A stretch of 64,000 bases of DNA, taken from assembly GCA_936450465.1 (NCBI GenBank), contig OW388300.1, positions 46,328,358-46,392,357 of the forward strand. Direction: 5' to 3'. Position numbers and translations under genes: made by a program. Numbering within the stretch: position 1 is the stretch's first letter; each line of letters opens with the position of its first letter. Below the pieces are notes generated by a model. It saw only the letters and a program-made list of their open reading frames with translations, did no database searches and was not told the origin of the DNA. The DNA is from Gibbula magus. Taxonomy: Eukaryota > Mollusca > Gastropoda > Trochida > Trochidae. This document shows positions 1-12,487 of this stretch, one piece after another.

Positions 1-144
1 TCTTTTCTGCAAGAAGAGGTGATAACCCGACTCCCCCAGCCCCCTTGAAATTTTGGTTCTAGATTGGACACTGCCTTATTTCCCTGTTAAGAAGATGTTT
101 ACGAAAGGGAAAATATTAAATAGCTAACCGCCTATAGTCACGAT

Positions 145-1389
145 TACCGTATATTACCGGGTATAAGTCGACCCCGCGTATAAGTCGACCCCCTTTCTCA
201 ACTACCCAAATACTGGTCAAAACCCTATATCTCATGTATAAGTCGACCCCCCCTTTTACCACGTGCTGACTGACACCGAGTGACAAGTCGACATGCCCAA
301 AAGTCAACACAGCAGCGATTGGTAAGCAGTGATGTAGATCGACTTATCAATTGTTTTGCCCTTAATATTATTAAATGATACTTTATTGTTCAGACGTTGT
401 AAACAACCAATAAAAAATACAACTTGTGACTTACGGTGTCTGTTATTATTTGTTTCAATCAAATTACATTTTCCTCTCATCAAGCCGAATAATACTACGA
501 CCAACATGTTGACAAAACTTTATTAGATAACCGGTGAATAGTTAAATTGTTACCTAGTAGAAAAAGACGTAAAAAGACATTGCTTTTACTTTTGAGATGA
601 GAAGTGACAGGCTTTAATTACTGTTAATTACTATCAATTAATGTTAATTAAACATCAAAGCTTAGATAATTACCGGATGCGCTAATGAATCATTACCCTG
701 ACTGGCAATTAACAAATCTATTCACAACCTTAATCACACGTCTGTCTATTAACAAGTATTGAATATACACTATTATACAAAGTGAATGGTGAATATCTCA
801 GTAACAATACAATGACAATCGGCAATTTACATTTCTCTAAATATTTTTGAATATATGCTATTACGTTAGAACATCTCAGAAATTATACGTCTACTCGTAC
901 CAGTAATTTGCACTTCTCACTGCGTTAAACACTTGATTATTTTTTCATGAGGATCTATCTCGCATGTCACCGGCTTCTATGTAGAATCTCATTGGTCCAC
1001 ATGACCTTATCGGGTCACTCGACTTACATCAAGGCTAGATATCGATCGATGTTTGTCAGGTAATAGCGAAGATTATAATATAAACTTTAATGAACTTTCG
1101 TGATTGAAATGTAATTTTTTATTCATATATCACGCTATATTTGTATTTTAAAAAGACAACAATAAAGCATATGTTTTTAATTCAATGATTTTAATATTGA
1201 CTGGACATCGATGTTTGTGAATTGTTTCCGGTGTAAACATCGTCCGTTCGACTTGCTGGGCTGGCAGATACTTACCTGGCCTCTAGATTTTTGGGGCTGA
1301 AACATAGACCCGTTTATAAGTCGACCCCCCTCCTTGACCCCCTAATTTTTGGTATCAAATTCTCGACTTATACCCGGTAATATACAGTA
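145..1389. mobile_element. Non-autonomous TIR element, TA-flanked (Tc1/mariner-like)
   Basis: The left end (145-170) and right end (1364-1389) are inverted copies with 25 of 26 positions matching, beginning CCGTATATTACCGGGTATAA after a TA. The ends carry several copies of TATAAGTCGACCC (near 161, 179 and 238, and near 1317). Nothing inside looks like a transposase. The TA at both borders points to the Tc1/mariner/pogo group; this assignment is inference. It lies in the NDUFS1 intron upstream of the first visible exon. Confidence 0.72.
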
Positions 1390-1465
1390 GGTTCTGTCAT
1401 GTCATAGCCCTTGGAGGCCATTTAGTATGATGTGGAATCACCTTACAGATACGCTTTCCTTAATT

Positions 1466-1612
1466 AGGAATCTCAGAGTGAGACTGACAAAGTTGTGTTT
1501 TTCTGACATCTGAACAAATTCCAAGATAAAGTAAGGATCTCTGGGAACTCGGTGGAGAAATGGCCGAATTCTTCGTTCTCCCTCAAACATGGTCAGCTTG
1601 TCTCGAAGCGAA
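1466..1612 (+). repeat. Dispersed intronic repeat, copy 1
   Basis: About 145 bp starting AGGAATCTCAGAGTGAGACT. It is close to 90% identical to 5845-5991 in the same orientation. No ORF or tRNA-like box was seen, so the class is unknown. The copies lie in two NDUFS1 introns. Confidence 0.7.
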
Positions 1613-1934
1613 ATTCAATTGTTTCTGTACAGAGTAAATATTTATGTAAGAATAGATTTGGTAAGATTTGCCTTCCAGGTATCAAATCAAATTGAGTGTC
1701 AACATTTCTTGTCAGAACAAATGGTCCAATTTATATTATCAGGATGAGGTTAACAACACCCAAAAAAAAAAAATATATTTCCAATTGAAAAAATTTTAAA
1801 ACCTAGAAATCATCAATGTATGCGTCAAACATTAATTCTTTTAACTTATTTCTGATGTAAAACCAAAGCATAGGACTTCAAGGATTTGTATGACTATTTG
1901 ACCAAATAATATTTAAAACCACTTGACATTGTAG

Positions 1935-4900
1935 AACTGACCTGCGATCGAACTACCTCCTGAACACTCGTATCTCTGGTGTGGAGGAGGCCGACGTCAT
2001 CCTGCTTGTTGGAACCAACCCCAGATACGAGGCACCCATCTTCAATGCAAGGATCAGGAAAGGGTGAGACTTTATCTTAAATGGGGGATAGAGTGGTTTT
2101 ACATGGGTGGATCCAGGAATTTTGAAAGGTCGAAGGAGGGGAGGATGTGGTGTTCATCCACGGGGTCCATCAAATTTACATGCACAATTTTTAAAATGGG
2201 GGAGGGGTCGAATCAGCTGAACTCCCCCTCCCACCCATTTCAACCGCCGCAAGAAGCTGTTGGTTTCTATCTAAAGGATAGATTCGGGCCGTGTCACTCA
2301 GCCACCTTTTTGCTTGTAGACAGCTGTATTTCATGCAGGTTGGACTAAAAACCACATTGAAATTCATTGCTGTACCACCATTAACCAAGAGCTAGTAGTT
2401 CCATTTGACGCTTGCTCGCTTCATTCCAAAGCATTAGGACAGTGGTATTTTTCAGCCTGTGATAGCTGTCATGATGCAAATGAAATAATTATTTGTAATA
2501 CTCTAAACATCTCCTCTTTGAAAATGATGTTTATATTTCCTGATTTCACTATTCCAGTTATATCCACAATGATCTGCGTGTTGCCATGGTCGGAACCCCA
2601 GTTGATCTCACATATGAGTATGATGTAAGTACTAACCTTCGAGATGAGTATTATAAATCAGACTGAGAAGGTACTACTTCTTCTTCGGTATTTCTATTTA
2701 AGAATAATTTGTAGGGGTCATTTTAATCATTATTCAACATAAGGGACCCCTTGTAATTGTTAAGTCAAATCTGACAAGTCTGAAGGGTGAAAGTAATATA
2801 ACAAAGGATAAGCAAATGGCTTCTGGGCTAGACAACAGTTAGAATGTATATAAGACATGGTAATTGTGTAAGTTTTGAAAGCAATGGTGTGCGTTTGTGT
2901 GACTTTGAGTAAAGGTGTGAGTCTGCCCTAAAAAGACATATATTAGAATGTGATCCTTCATCCTGCTGGTGGTACAACTTCCAAACTCTTGCCAGTCTCC
3001 ACCTATAGCTGATTTTAGTCTTGCAGTATTTCCTTAAGGTTTCCGTGCTAAGATAGTGTATCACTGCATCTGATAATACATAGTGAGCTCTGATTACCTA
3101 GCATGGAAGCCTTAAGGAATTACTGCAAGGCTTTAAAAAAGCCAGGGATGGAGACTGGCAAGAGTTACCTCTTGCGTTGGGAGAAGTTGCTGGTGGTATT
3201 GAATTAGTATCTGTCAAGGTCTGTTTGTCCAGGTTTAGATAATAAATTACCTTAGATTATTAATCTTGCAACTAATGAGCTACAGAGCCAATGGCTCTTT
3301 TTCTTATGGAAACAGGTGGTTAAGAAATGAGCGTTCAAGAGTGATTAAGAATAAGCATACTGATTTATATGTTATGTTTCTAGGTCTGTTCTCGCCGCTA
3401 ATGGCTGCGATACTGCCGAAGCGGCGTTAAGCAATAATTCACTCACTCACTCTAGGTCTGTTAAGAATTGTTAGTGCTCTTCACCTTGTGTAAAATATGA
3501 TGCATGAGTTACCTCCCTTTCTCTGCAGCAACTTGGAGACTCTGCATCTGTGCTGAGTGAACTAGCCAGTGGATCTCACCCCTTCAGTCAGGTGAGTGCC
3601 CAATTGGAGTTGTTAATTCATTACTTACTTGATCAATTTAGTCAGACCAAATCATGTCTGTGTTTCTGACTCTCTGGAATTGTAACTTAAATAAAGAATA
3701 TACATATTGATGCAGCAAAGGGTAGAGTTTTTCAGGGCTTTATTTTTCACAGATAGTCTTGAATATTCTTGACTGTATAAAAATAAAGAAATCTCACATT
3801 TCTGTCTAATATCTATCTCTCCATTTATTTAATTCTTAAAATTGTTGCAAAAATGAGACCTTTGTCTCATTTAAAATCTTTCCTGTAACCTTACTTCGAA
3901 TTGTTGATAACCTTTAAAACAATCCTCATTCAAAGACATAGCAGCAAACCTAAATATATGTATTTTATGATAAAATGATTTTTGATTCACAATGCACATA
4001 ATTAATTTAGTCAACAAAAGGGGGCTTGTGTAAAAGATAACAAATATCATGTTTTGTTCAACAATAGGGGACTCGGGTAAAAGATAACAAATATCACGTT
4101 TTGGTCAACAATAGGGGACTCTGTGCTGCTTTGGATACTCTTTTACCCTAACATGATCAAGTTATCATAATTTGAAATTGCACAAAGTCAATGTGTCATT
4201 GTAAAATAGAATTATTTTTGATGCAGGTGCTGAACTCTGCTAAGAACCCAATGATTGTGGTGGGTAGTGGAGTGCTGCAGCGAGAGGACGGTGCAGCTAT
4301 ACACGCCGCGGTGTCCACCCTCGCTCAGTCTGTCCGCGTCAAGAGTGGGTGTGGCGATGACTGGAGAGTCCTCAATGTTCTGCAGAGGGTCAGTGGTCAT
4401 TTCAAATGATACTTAGTAGATCTGTATTGCGCATGATTAATATGCTATAAATACATGCATTTAAAAAGTGCACAGGGGTGAAATGGTATACATGAGCTTA
4501 TATTGAGATTGTATTGTGTGACAGAACCCATGGTTGGGTACATGTTCAGTTCAGTTCAGAACCAAAAATGCAACTGAAGTCACAACTAATTAAATTTTTC
4601 TTGAAAATAAAGTTTAATGAACATCAAAAGTTAAAAACTGAATAAAAGAATATAATTTCATTAAGTTAATATTATAACATAACAAATTGTATACCGTACA
4701 ATCCAAAAATACACTATAATGCACGGTGCACCAAACTGAAAGCAAAGTACAGCTGTTCAACTAAAGTAGTTGTGAACCGTCTCGGCCCTTATATTATAGC
4801 ACATGACATGACCAACGGAAAAGGGGAGCCCAAATTTTGTGTCCCCATACCCAGCCAAGAACATGTCTGGACACAACCCCCTCCCCTTGATCCGCCACTG

Positions 4901-7900
4901 AAGAGCTGTATCCTAAAATCTGTCCAATTAAAGGCGCTGTAGCACGTTTTTTCGCTCAAATACGTCGATGAAATGTATTTGAAAAATAATGTCACCAATA
5001 GTAAAACACCCTTCTCTCTTCGGGAAGTCAAGTTACAAATGAGTGTACATGGTTCCGTAAAGCCACGGCTATCGTTTTTGTCATTCGAAATAATAAAATG
5101 TGTTCACAATAAAATGGCCGCCATGCAATTTTTGCTTTATACGCAACACCGTTATTACCACTACGGATAATTGGTTTGTGTAATAAGATGTTTTACCCTC
5201 TAAAGTAAATATAAATGACATAAACTATTATTATAAATAGGAAATTTGAAAAAATAAGATTTGCAAAAAACGTGCTACAGCGCCTTTAAAAGGGCAATAA
5301 GAATTTGTTAAGGTAATATTGCACTTGCTGTCACACAGGCATTATTTCATTACTGTAATATGATAACAGGGTTCGAAATTAGCACTAGTCTGCTAGCCCA
5401 TGGCTTGTGAAAAAGAACCTGGGCTAGTAGAGTGTAAAAAACTGGTAGTCCACAGGACTAGTTAAAATTTGAGGTGAAATCATCATGGAGATGTATTTGG
5501 CTAGCTGGAATAAGTCAGGACTAGTACTTTTAGAAATAGTCCAAATGGTTACTGCATTGAAAAGGTTAATCTCGACCCCTGGATAAGCCTTTCAAAATGA
5601 CTTAAAAAAACAATTTTAAGTATGTTTACAATCCTGGGTCCTGTTCCACATCAATCATTCAATTGCAATCAATTGTAGGCCATCCTTTTTACAGCTTACG
5701 ATTGATAGTAGCACCATCATAAATTGTAAGTGTTTTCAGAACAAAAACCCAGAACCAATTGGACACTTGAGATCATTTGTAAGATGAGTAAAGGAACTGT
5801 CAAGGCTATTCAGGATGTTTGGCAAAGACAACTTCATATTGTAAAGGAATCTCAGAGTGAGACTGACTAAGTTGTGTTTTTCTGACATCTGAACAAATTC
5901 CGAGATAAAGTGAGGATCTCTGGGAACTCGGTGGAGAAATGGTCGATTTCTTCGTTCTCCCTCAAACATGGTTAGATTGCCTCAAAGCGAAACATTGGTT
6001 TACCTACAGACTAAAACAGATGTAAGATTTGCCTGCCATATACAGTTGATGCACACTATATATTTTCCTTTCAATATGTGATCCTATCATTCTTCTTTAT
6101 CTATTCTCTAAGGTTGCCAGTCAGGTTGCAGCACTTGATCTTGGCTACAAGGCTGGAGTTAATCACATCCGAGAGAACCCCCCTAAAGTTCTCTTCCTTC
6201 TCGGTGCGGACGAAGGAGCCATCACACGAGAGGATCTCCCCCAGGACTGCTTTGTTGTGTATCAAGGTGAGTGAGTTGCTAGTTAATCTGTAATTGATTT
6301 TATGCTCAGAGTTCAAAGGTTGTATTGTTTTACACCTGTCACTATTTCAGACATCATTGTGTAGGCTTTGAGATATAAGCCACTAATGTAGTCGATAATG
6401 AATCCAACATGGCATCTGTCCCTCCTTTAAACTATTGGTATAGAGGAGTTGGAATACTTTTATATACATTGCTTACAGTAAGATATTGGGTATTCTCAAT
6501 TTGCTGTGGCTTATCTCGCTTGACTCGTTATCTCTCGGTCATTCGGGTATAATAACGAACACCATCATTGCTGAATAATAACTAATGCAGTCAACGCCTA
6601 AAGTGTAAAAGATACATCTATCTAATTATTTGCAGATTACCTAAAGGATCAGTATCAAACAGAGCCTTGACAATTTGATAGATCTTCATACGAATCTCTC
6701 TCTCTCTAGGTCACCATGGAGACCGCGGGGCTCAGATGGCCGACGTTGTTCTACCCGGAGCAGCATATACAGAGAAAGATGTGACATACGTCAACACGGA
6801 GGGACGTGCCCAACTCACTCGCACTGCCGTCACAGCGCCGGGAATGGCTCGGGTTGACTGGAAGATCATCAGGGCCTTGTCAGAGGTACGTAGATGCAGA
6901 AAGCAGGGCTCAGAGAAACTGGTGAACTGGTTAGCTTTTGTGAAAGAATTTGAAATATTTTAAATGATCTTTGCTTGACTACTATATTCACTCATAAGAT
7001 GAACAGAAATGCTGTTACTTATATCATTCTCAAGTTTCCTTGTATGAAATTGACTTAAAACATTTCAGTTGATTTTATTGAGTAATAAGAAAGAGAAAGG
7101 TTAATTGTCACATAAAAGCAAAAATGTGCAGTTATGGACAACGAGCGTTCTCCCATGCAGCTGCCTATCAATGGAACAATCTCCCAAAAGAAATTCGTAC
7201 CTGCCCAACCTATGCTTCTTTCAGATCCTGTCTCAAGACTCATTTATTTTGAGCATGTTATTTATCCTGGAAAGGCGCTATATAAGTGGACTATTATTAT
7301 TATTAATTGTCTCACAGCCACTTAAATGTTTTTATTCATATCTGTGTTTGATGAAAATGTTACAGATGCCATTCTTAACCGCTTATTGAACACTTACAAA
7401 CTCGGGTACCATAGCAGTACAAAGACAAGCAACTACTCAGTAGACAATTTTACCAAGGGGAAGGGCAAATCAACAATAATATTTATCTAAGGTGGCTATT
7501 TCCATTGTTTGACTAAGAAAAACTTGCAAATGGTGGCCACAATGAGATAAGGTTTATCAATGGACAGAAAACTTTCATCTGCTCATGTTGTTTCACAAAA
7601 TGAACACAATTATTCAGTGGAATGGAAAGCTTGTTAGATATCCTATAGATATAATCTTTTCTCCACAGAAATGTTGAGTAACACCTCAATGACGTTCTTG
7701 CTATGTATCCTCACTATGCTAATTGTTGACTTTGCTTCATGATATTTGACTACTGCAGATCTGCGGAGTGACGCTACCCTATGACAAGGTACAGGAGGTG
7801 CGGCGACGTCTGGGCGAGGTGTCCCCCAATTTGGCTCGTGTCGGTGATGTGGAAGACGCGAACTACTTCAAACAGGCACAACAACTTGCTGAGGTGAGGC

Positions 7901-8658
7901 ATTTATCCTCTGCTTACATACTTGTCCCGAAAAAGTACAAGAATGTTTTTCTTGTCCCACTTTTGAAAATTTGTGCATGCTAATTTGATGGACCCCAAGG
8001 TGAACCCCTACGCCCTGCAATGAGTGAAAACCCTTTCAAAAACTTCCATCGACGATCCCAAATTGCCTTGGGAGTCAATTTACATCTATCAGGGGAACTG
8101 AGTGTAAACATAGCTTAATTACTGGGTTGTTGGACCTTGTTTTTGTTATTGTTGAATTTGTACTACTGCAGCTAGTTTGATCCTAAATATAATAGTGTTA
8201 TGCTTATAATAATATATGTTGAATATTTTCCTATTACCTCCTGAAATTACTTCTTAAACATTCAGTAAGACTGAAGTACTGTTTATCAAAGGGAATATTC
8301 TATTTGTCAATACAAGGGTGATGGGTATAGTTTAATTTCAATATAAACATGCTTATGATAGTTGATGAAAATAATTCTATCAGTAGGTTGACATTGTCCT
8401 TTAGCTTCTTTACTTAAATTTTTCTCTTTCTTTTCGCAATTTTCCTTTAATATGTAAATTTTTAGTTGCATCAAACTCAAGCTGTCATTTTATATTGATG
8501 TCTCTTGGTTTCAGCTGGTGAAGAAACCACTTGGCTCCTCCCCTCTTACCCCGTCTCAAACCAGCCTGAAAGATTTTTACATGACGGATTCCATCAGTCG
8601 CGCCTCGCAGACCATGGCTAAATGTGTACAAGCTGTCGGTGAACCCAGCAAATACTAA
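1935..8658 (+). CDS. NDUFS1: NADH-ubiquinone oxidoreductase 75 kDa subunit, C-terminal eight exons
   Basis: Core subunit of the N-module of mitochondrial complex I, in the matrix arm. Exons: 1935-2063, 2558-2624, 3529-3591, 4227-4388, 6113-6266, 6710-6885, 7759-7893, 8515-8658 (TAA 8656-8658). All have AG/GT borders and the reading phases join without a break. The 342 encoded residues match the C-terminal half of animal NDUFS1, which is about 730 aa. Recognisable blocks are [55 protein letters not shown] and [19 protein letters not shown]. This half is the molybdopterin-oxidoreductase-like domain plus the NADH_dhqG_C tail. The Fe-S cluster ligands belong to the N-terminal half, which must lie before position 1. 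The first exon starts one base into a codon. The protein ends shortly after [13 protein letters not shown]. No frameshift or missing block is seen, so the gene looks functional. Confidence 0.96.
2940..3230. repeat. Imperfect inverted repeat in NDUFS1 intron
   Basis: The arm near 2985-3060 and the arm near 3100-3175 are inverted copies, sharing CTTGCCAGTCTCC / GGAGACTGGCAAG and CCTTAAGG blocks, with the centre near 3070. Probably a decayed foldback element. Confidence 0.5.
3379..3462 (+). mobile_element. Truncated SINE with 12-bp target duplication
   Basis: The sequence 3391-3450 ends in CACTCACTCAC and is flanked by identical 12-mers TCTAGGTCTGTT at 3379-3390 and 3451-3462. The body (CGCCGCTAATGGCTGCGATA...) has no A/B boxes, so this is a 5'-truncated copy. 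The clean duplication marks retrotransposition. Confidence 0.78.
4928..5289. mobile_element. TTAA-flanked MITE, copy 1
   Basis: Inverted ends AGGCGCTGTAGCACG / CGTGCTACAGCGCCT sit between TTAA at 4928-4931 and TTAA at 5286-5289. The internal sequence is shared with 38274-38615 and 54588-54948, including AAAATGGCCGCCATGCA. There is no transposase. TTAA suggests a piggyBac-type helper, by inference. Confidence 0.78.
5845..5991 (+). repeat. Dispersed intronic repeat, copy 2
   Basis: Second copy of the repeat at 1466-1612. The shared part stops at the AAGCGAAA stretch, and the flanks differ. This suggests a mobile or ancient dispersed repeat rather than a segmental duplication. Confidence 0.7.
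7136..7306 (+). mobile_element. 3' end of a non-LTR retrotransposon
   Basis: The frame 7136-7252 reads [20 protein letters not shown], then [11 protein letters not shown] and a stop. This is the conserved C-terminal tail of CR1/L2-like reverse transcriptase ORFs. It is followed by GGCGCTATATAAG and an ATT microsatellite, the usual 3' end. Only the extreme 3' part is present, as expected for a 5'-truncated insertion in the NDUFS1 intron. Confidence 0.72.
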
Positions 8659-8972
8659 ACATCAGTGCTAAACTCTAGACATAATTTATGCCTGTGAATT
8701 TATGTGGGAAAAACTGGACATGAACAGAATCCATATCGGCATCTGTTTTGCAGTATTTGGTCCACCTACAATCTTAGTATTGCAGAAAGTGCATGGACCT
8801 GTGAATGAAAGCTTAAGTAAAGCTGACTTGTATTTGTTAATGTTATTGTGAATAGCCTTTCCAGATTGTACATATTTTCAAAGTAACTATGGCTGGGCTT
8901 AATTTTAGAAACATGAACGTTTGAGTGACTTGTTTATGAACGACTGTAAAATAAAACTTACAAAACTGTTTT
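8659..8972 (+). other. NDUFS1: NDUFS1 3' UTR with poly(A) signal
   Basis: About 300 bases follow the stop codon without another ORF. An AATAAA hexamer lies at 8950-8955, so cleavage is expected about 15-20 bases further on. The exact end is inferred. Confidence 0.7.
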
Positions 8973-9010
8973 TCAATTTTGATTATTTTTTCACCAGGGC
9001 AATTTAACAT

Positions 9011-9360
9011 GTACTCAATAAATTAAATAACTGGTTTATTACCCATATGGTTGAAAATAACCGAGGTAATATTATTTTTTTTGCCTAGCAACCATTGTTT
9101 CACCACGACATCTCGTCTGTTACATCATAAAACGATTGTTCGTGACGTCGCAACAGAAGTGGGTGGTTTCCTGACTAATTTTACGCAAATGGAATAAAAT
9201 GGGTAATAAAGAAATTATTACACTCGAAAGTGTGTCATATGACTTTTACGAAACTCCTGCAAATTTATGTAAGACCCTCGCTCTCGCTCAGGCAATAAAA
9301 AAAATTCACACTCATTTCGTAAAAGTCATATGACACACTTCCTCGGGTAATAATCTCTAT
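9011..9360 (+). repeat. Dispersed repeat with internal hairpin, copy 1
   Basis: Contains the inverted pair GTGTGTCATATGACTTTTACG (near 9230) and CGTAAAAGTCATATGACACAC (near 9320), plus TTGCCTAGCAACCATTGTTTC. An opposite-orientation copy lies at 34080-34440. Probably a foldback mobile element; no ORF. Confidence 0.65.
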
Positions 9361-9774
9361 GTATGATGTAAGATTGAAAACTAATTTGCATGTTACCTGG
9401 TTATATGTTGTCTGCCAGGACTTCTTTTCTAACACTGTCAATCAATGCAAATCCAGCATTTGGATCATTTAAATGTCAGTGTTGAGTGTTGTCTATGAAA
9501 CCAACCTCTGGTCTGATTCAAGTGCATACAGTGTTCATTGTAACCAACAGCAAACAGATGTATTCACAATATTTGTTTTCAGTATCTCAGAATAATAACT
9601 GTCATTAACAGTATACAGGGAAACAGCAAGTTTTACATCAGAGAATTATTTCTGCTGAACCTACTAACGTTGAGATAAGTTGACAGAAGAGTAACCAGGA
9701 TAGATAAACTGAGTCACTGAATTGCATACTTCATTGTGTCAGAAAAATATGTAGATTTCCTTTTATGCCATAAT

Positions 9775-10225
9775 TAGGTCCATTAAAAGGTCTAGAAAGC
9801 TGAAATGTGGTGTACAGACTCCTTGGCCAATGCGGATTCTTAATTGTAGGTTTGGTGACGATGTGACCCCAAATAGGGTCACAGGGGTCACAACCTTAAA
9901 AACCTTTTATCATCTTCTCCAGTTCTAAAAGGTCTAAAAGGACGATTTGTTGTGTACGGATTCCTTGGCAAATGGGGATTCTAAAATTGTAGATTTGGTG
10001 GTCATGTGACCCCAAGTATTGATCACAGGGTTCACCATCTAAAACAAACTATTTCATCTTCTTCTCCAGTGCCAAAATAAAAGGTCTAAAAAGCTGAAAT
10101 ATTGTGAACAGCCTCCTTATCCAATGGGTACCGGTATTTTAAGTTGTAGATTTGCAATTGTTGATCCTGTTCCCAAAATATGGGTCACGACCTAAAACAC
10201 CTATTTCCATCTGCTTTTCAAGTAC
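9775..10225 (+). repeat. Three ~150-bp tandem units
   Basis: The block AAAAGGTCTA...GCTGAAAT...ACAG..TCCTTGGC..ATG..GATTCT...GTGACCCCAA...CATCTTCTCC recurs three times, with divergence rising to the right. No coding frame is kept. Confidence 0.65.
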
Positions 10226-10778
10226 TTGAGTGTTTGAAATTTGTTATACCTGTAATAAATTCTTCTGAAAAATTTAAATTTTGAAATTTATTTAGTTTAT
10301 TGTTTAAGCCTGATGAGCCACAGAGCCAACAGCTCTGTTTTCTTCCTTTTTTCTGAAAGGATTTTTCTGTTTGTTACATTACTGTGACTGGTCTATGTTA
10401 TATTGTGATAATGTTCACTTTCCAAGGCACAGATAGAGGCTGCACAGTTGCGAAGCAGTAAAGCAAACATTTTTGTTAAGACTGTTTCTTGGAGTCGTGC
10501 TTCGTCCATGAATATGCAGTATAGTCTACTCCCATTAACTTGGACAACCAGTAATTAAATAAATTGACAGTTCAGATGAATTTTTGCTCAGAGTATGAAC
10601 ATTTAGAAAATGAAGGAATTCTGATTTCTTTTTAATTCACTGCAAACTGAGTATGCATTATGCATTATGTTTGACATGTTATCATTACAGGAAAGTAAGA
10701 AGTAGAGGATATCTGTTTTTTTTCTTGACTAATACCATCAAGTGTCAGAGTTTTAAAGAACGAGATCGCAGATCCTGG

Positions 10779-11292
10779 AGTCAATATTGCCCATGTGCCC
10801 TCAAACAATCACTTACTCACTGAAGCCCGGGTCGTCCCAAACGGCTTCAATATTGCCCAAGTGCCGTCAAACAATCACTTACTCACTGAAGCCCGGATCT
10901 CAGCTTACGGCTTCAATATTGCCCAATTGGCGTTAGACGTCACTTACTCACTAAAACCCAGATCTCAGCTTACGCCTTCAATATTGCCCAATTGGCGTTA
11001 GACAGACAGTTACTCACTAAAGCCCGGATCTCAGCTTACGACTTCAATATTGCCCAATTGGCGTTAGACAGTCACTTACTCACTGAAGCCCGGATCTCAG
11101 CTTACGCCTTCAATATTGCCCAATTGGCGTTAGACAGTCACTTACTCACTAAAGCCCGGATCTCAGCTTACGGCTTCAATATTGCCCAATTGGCGTTACA
11201 CAGTCACTTACTCACTGAAACCCGGATCTCAGCTTACGGCTTCAATATTGTCCAATTGGTGTTAGACAGTCACTTACTCACTGAAGCCCGAG
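10779..11292 (+). repeat. 66-bp tandem array with open 22-codon frame
   Basis: About 7.8 units of 66 bp containing CTTCAATATTGCCCAATTGG and CACTTACTCACT. As 66 is a multiple of three, one frame stays open (unit LALDSHLLTEARISAYGFNI plus AQ), but it is split between two registers around 10992-11001 and has no convincing start. I treat it as a minisatellite; a coding role is possible but unsupported. Confidence 0.8.
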
Positions 11293-11796
11293 GTGAGCAG
11301 AATAAAGTTGATGACTCATTAAAGAACAATACAACTGAACAATGCTTTTCTGACAAACTTTATTGAAACGAATTCATTGATGTGTTTTGAGGGTTGTTTC
11401 TGGATGTGTTGTATTTGCTTCTGTATCACCGACCTCCTCCTCACGCCGTCTGGGGCCAGCAGGGGTAGTAGTCGAACTGGGAGGGAAAGAGAACAGTGTC
11501 AACATTACTAACTTACTCTTCAGACTGTTCCTCAAATGTGGAACCCTAATATCAGACGCCTCATTGGTTAGACACTAAAGCAAATCCTCATCACATGGTT
11601 GAATGAACAAATAACACAAGGCTCTTATTTATTACGAAAATGTCCAACAGTCCAACTCTTACCCCACTTGTTAGACTTTGTCTGACCTAGAAGCGAAGTA
11701 TTGCTAGTTTTATAACGAGTTAAGGAATGTTATATTCATAATCATTGTTTATGTTAACCTTAGTTGCAAGACTCGTGTATTATACGATTTCTGATT

Positions 11797-11999
11797 AAAA
11801 AGGGGCGGGAAAGCGCAGTGGTTAGCGCGTTCGGCTCAAGAAGTCCGGGGGTTCGAATACCGCCAGGGGCACGGCAACTTGGTTTGCAGTAGAGAACTGT
11901 TTCACACGCAGCGAGGTTTGAATTTCAGCGTGTCATACTAGCAGCCGTTCATAATACTCTTGAAAGCGGTGTTAAACCCCTACTCAACTCACCTCACCT
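11797..11999 (+). mobile_element. tRNA-derived SINE, copy 1
   Basis: A-box-like TGGTTAGCGCGTTCGGC is followed by B-box-like GGGTTCGAATACCGCC, then CAGGGGCACGGC..TTTGCAGTAGAGAACTG, and an ACTCACCTCACC tail. The same body occurs at 44205-44475. It is a Pol III-type retroposon, not a functional tRNA, because the acceptor stem does not pair. Confidence 0.8.
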
Positions 12000-12487
12000 G
12001 ATTATAACCATTATACTGATCACCACGTTTAATAGTGTTGAAGGGAAATCATGATATACTGCGTGTAAAATAAGAAGTCTTGGTTTGGTTGTACTATAAG
12101 TCCGTAAATTTACCACTACATGGACGAATCCAGGATGTTCGTTTGGAGGGACCGTACCTTAACTTTCATATCTGACAACCAAACGATATGTGTGTTATTG
12201 ATTTACTGTGTACAGGAGAAAGGACCTAGTTAAGACAAGTAGATAGAGTCCATAATTTTCAACCGCCGAGTAGGAAAGTGTGACATAAATGGGAAAAAAA
12301 GACATCTACACAAGATGATTGCCACACATAGCAAGTGTTATTGTGCTCGATCTAACCACTTTTGAGTTCTTGCCAGGAAACAACATATTGTGTTATGTTT
12401 ACATGGACACGGCTAAAAATAAGATTCCAAAGAAACTGTAAACGCAGCAGGCACATCTACACATGATGATCGTTTTCAATATATGTA
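12000..12487. other. Stretch without recognised features
   Basis: Between the SINE and the 54-bp array I see no conserved coding frame, RNA gene or repeat. It would contain the 3' UTR of the acidic repeat gene if that gene is real; I did not find a clear minus-strand AATAAA. Confidence 0.5.

Noticed and set aside
4212..4409. Opposite-strand and extended ORFs around NDUFS1 exon 4227-4388
   Set aside because: Shadows of the NDUFS1 exon running into intron sequence.
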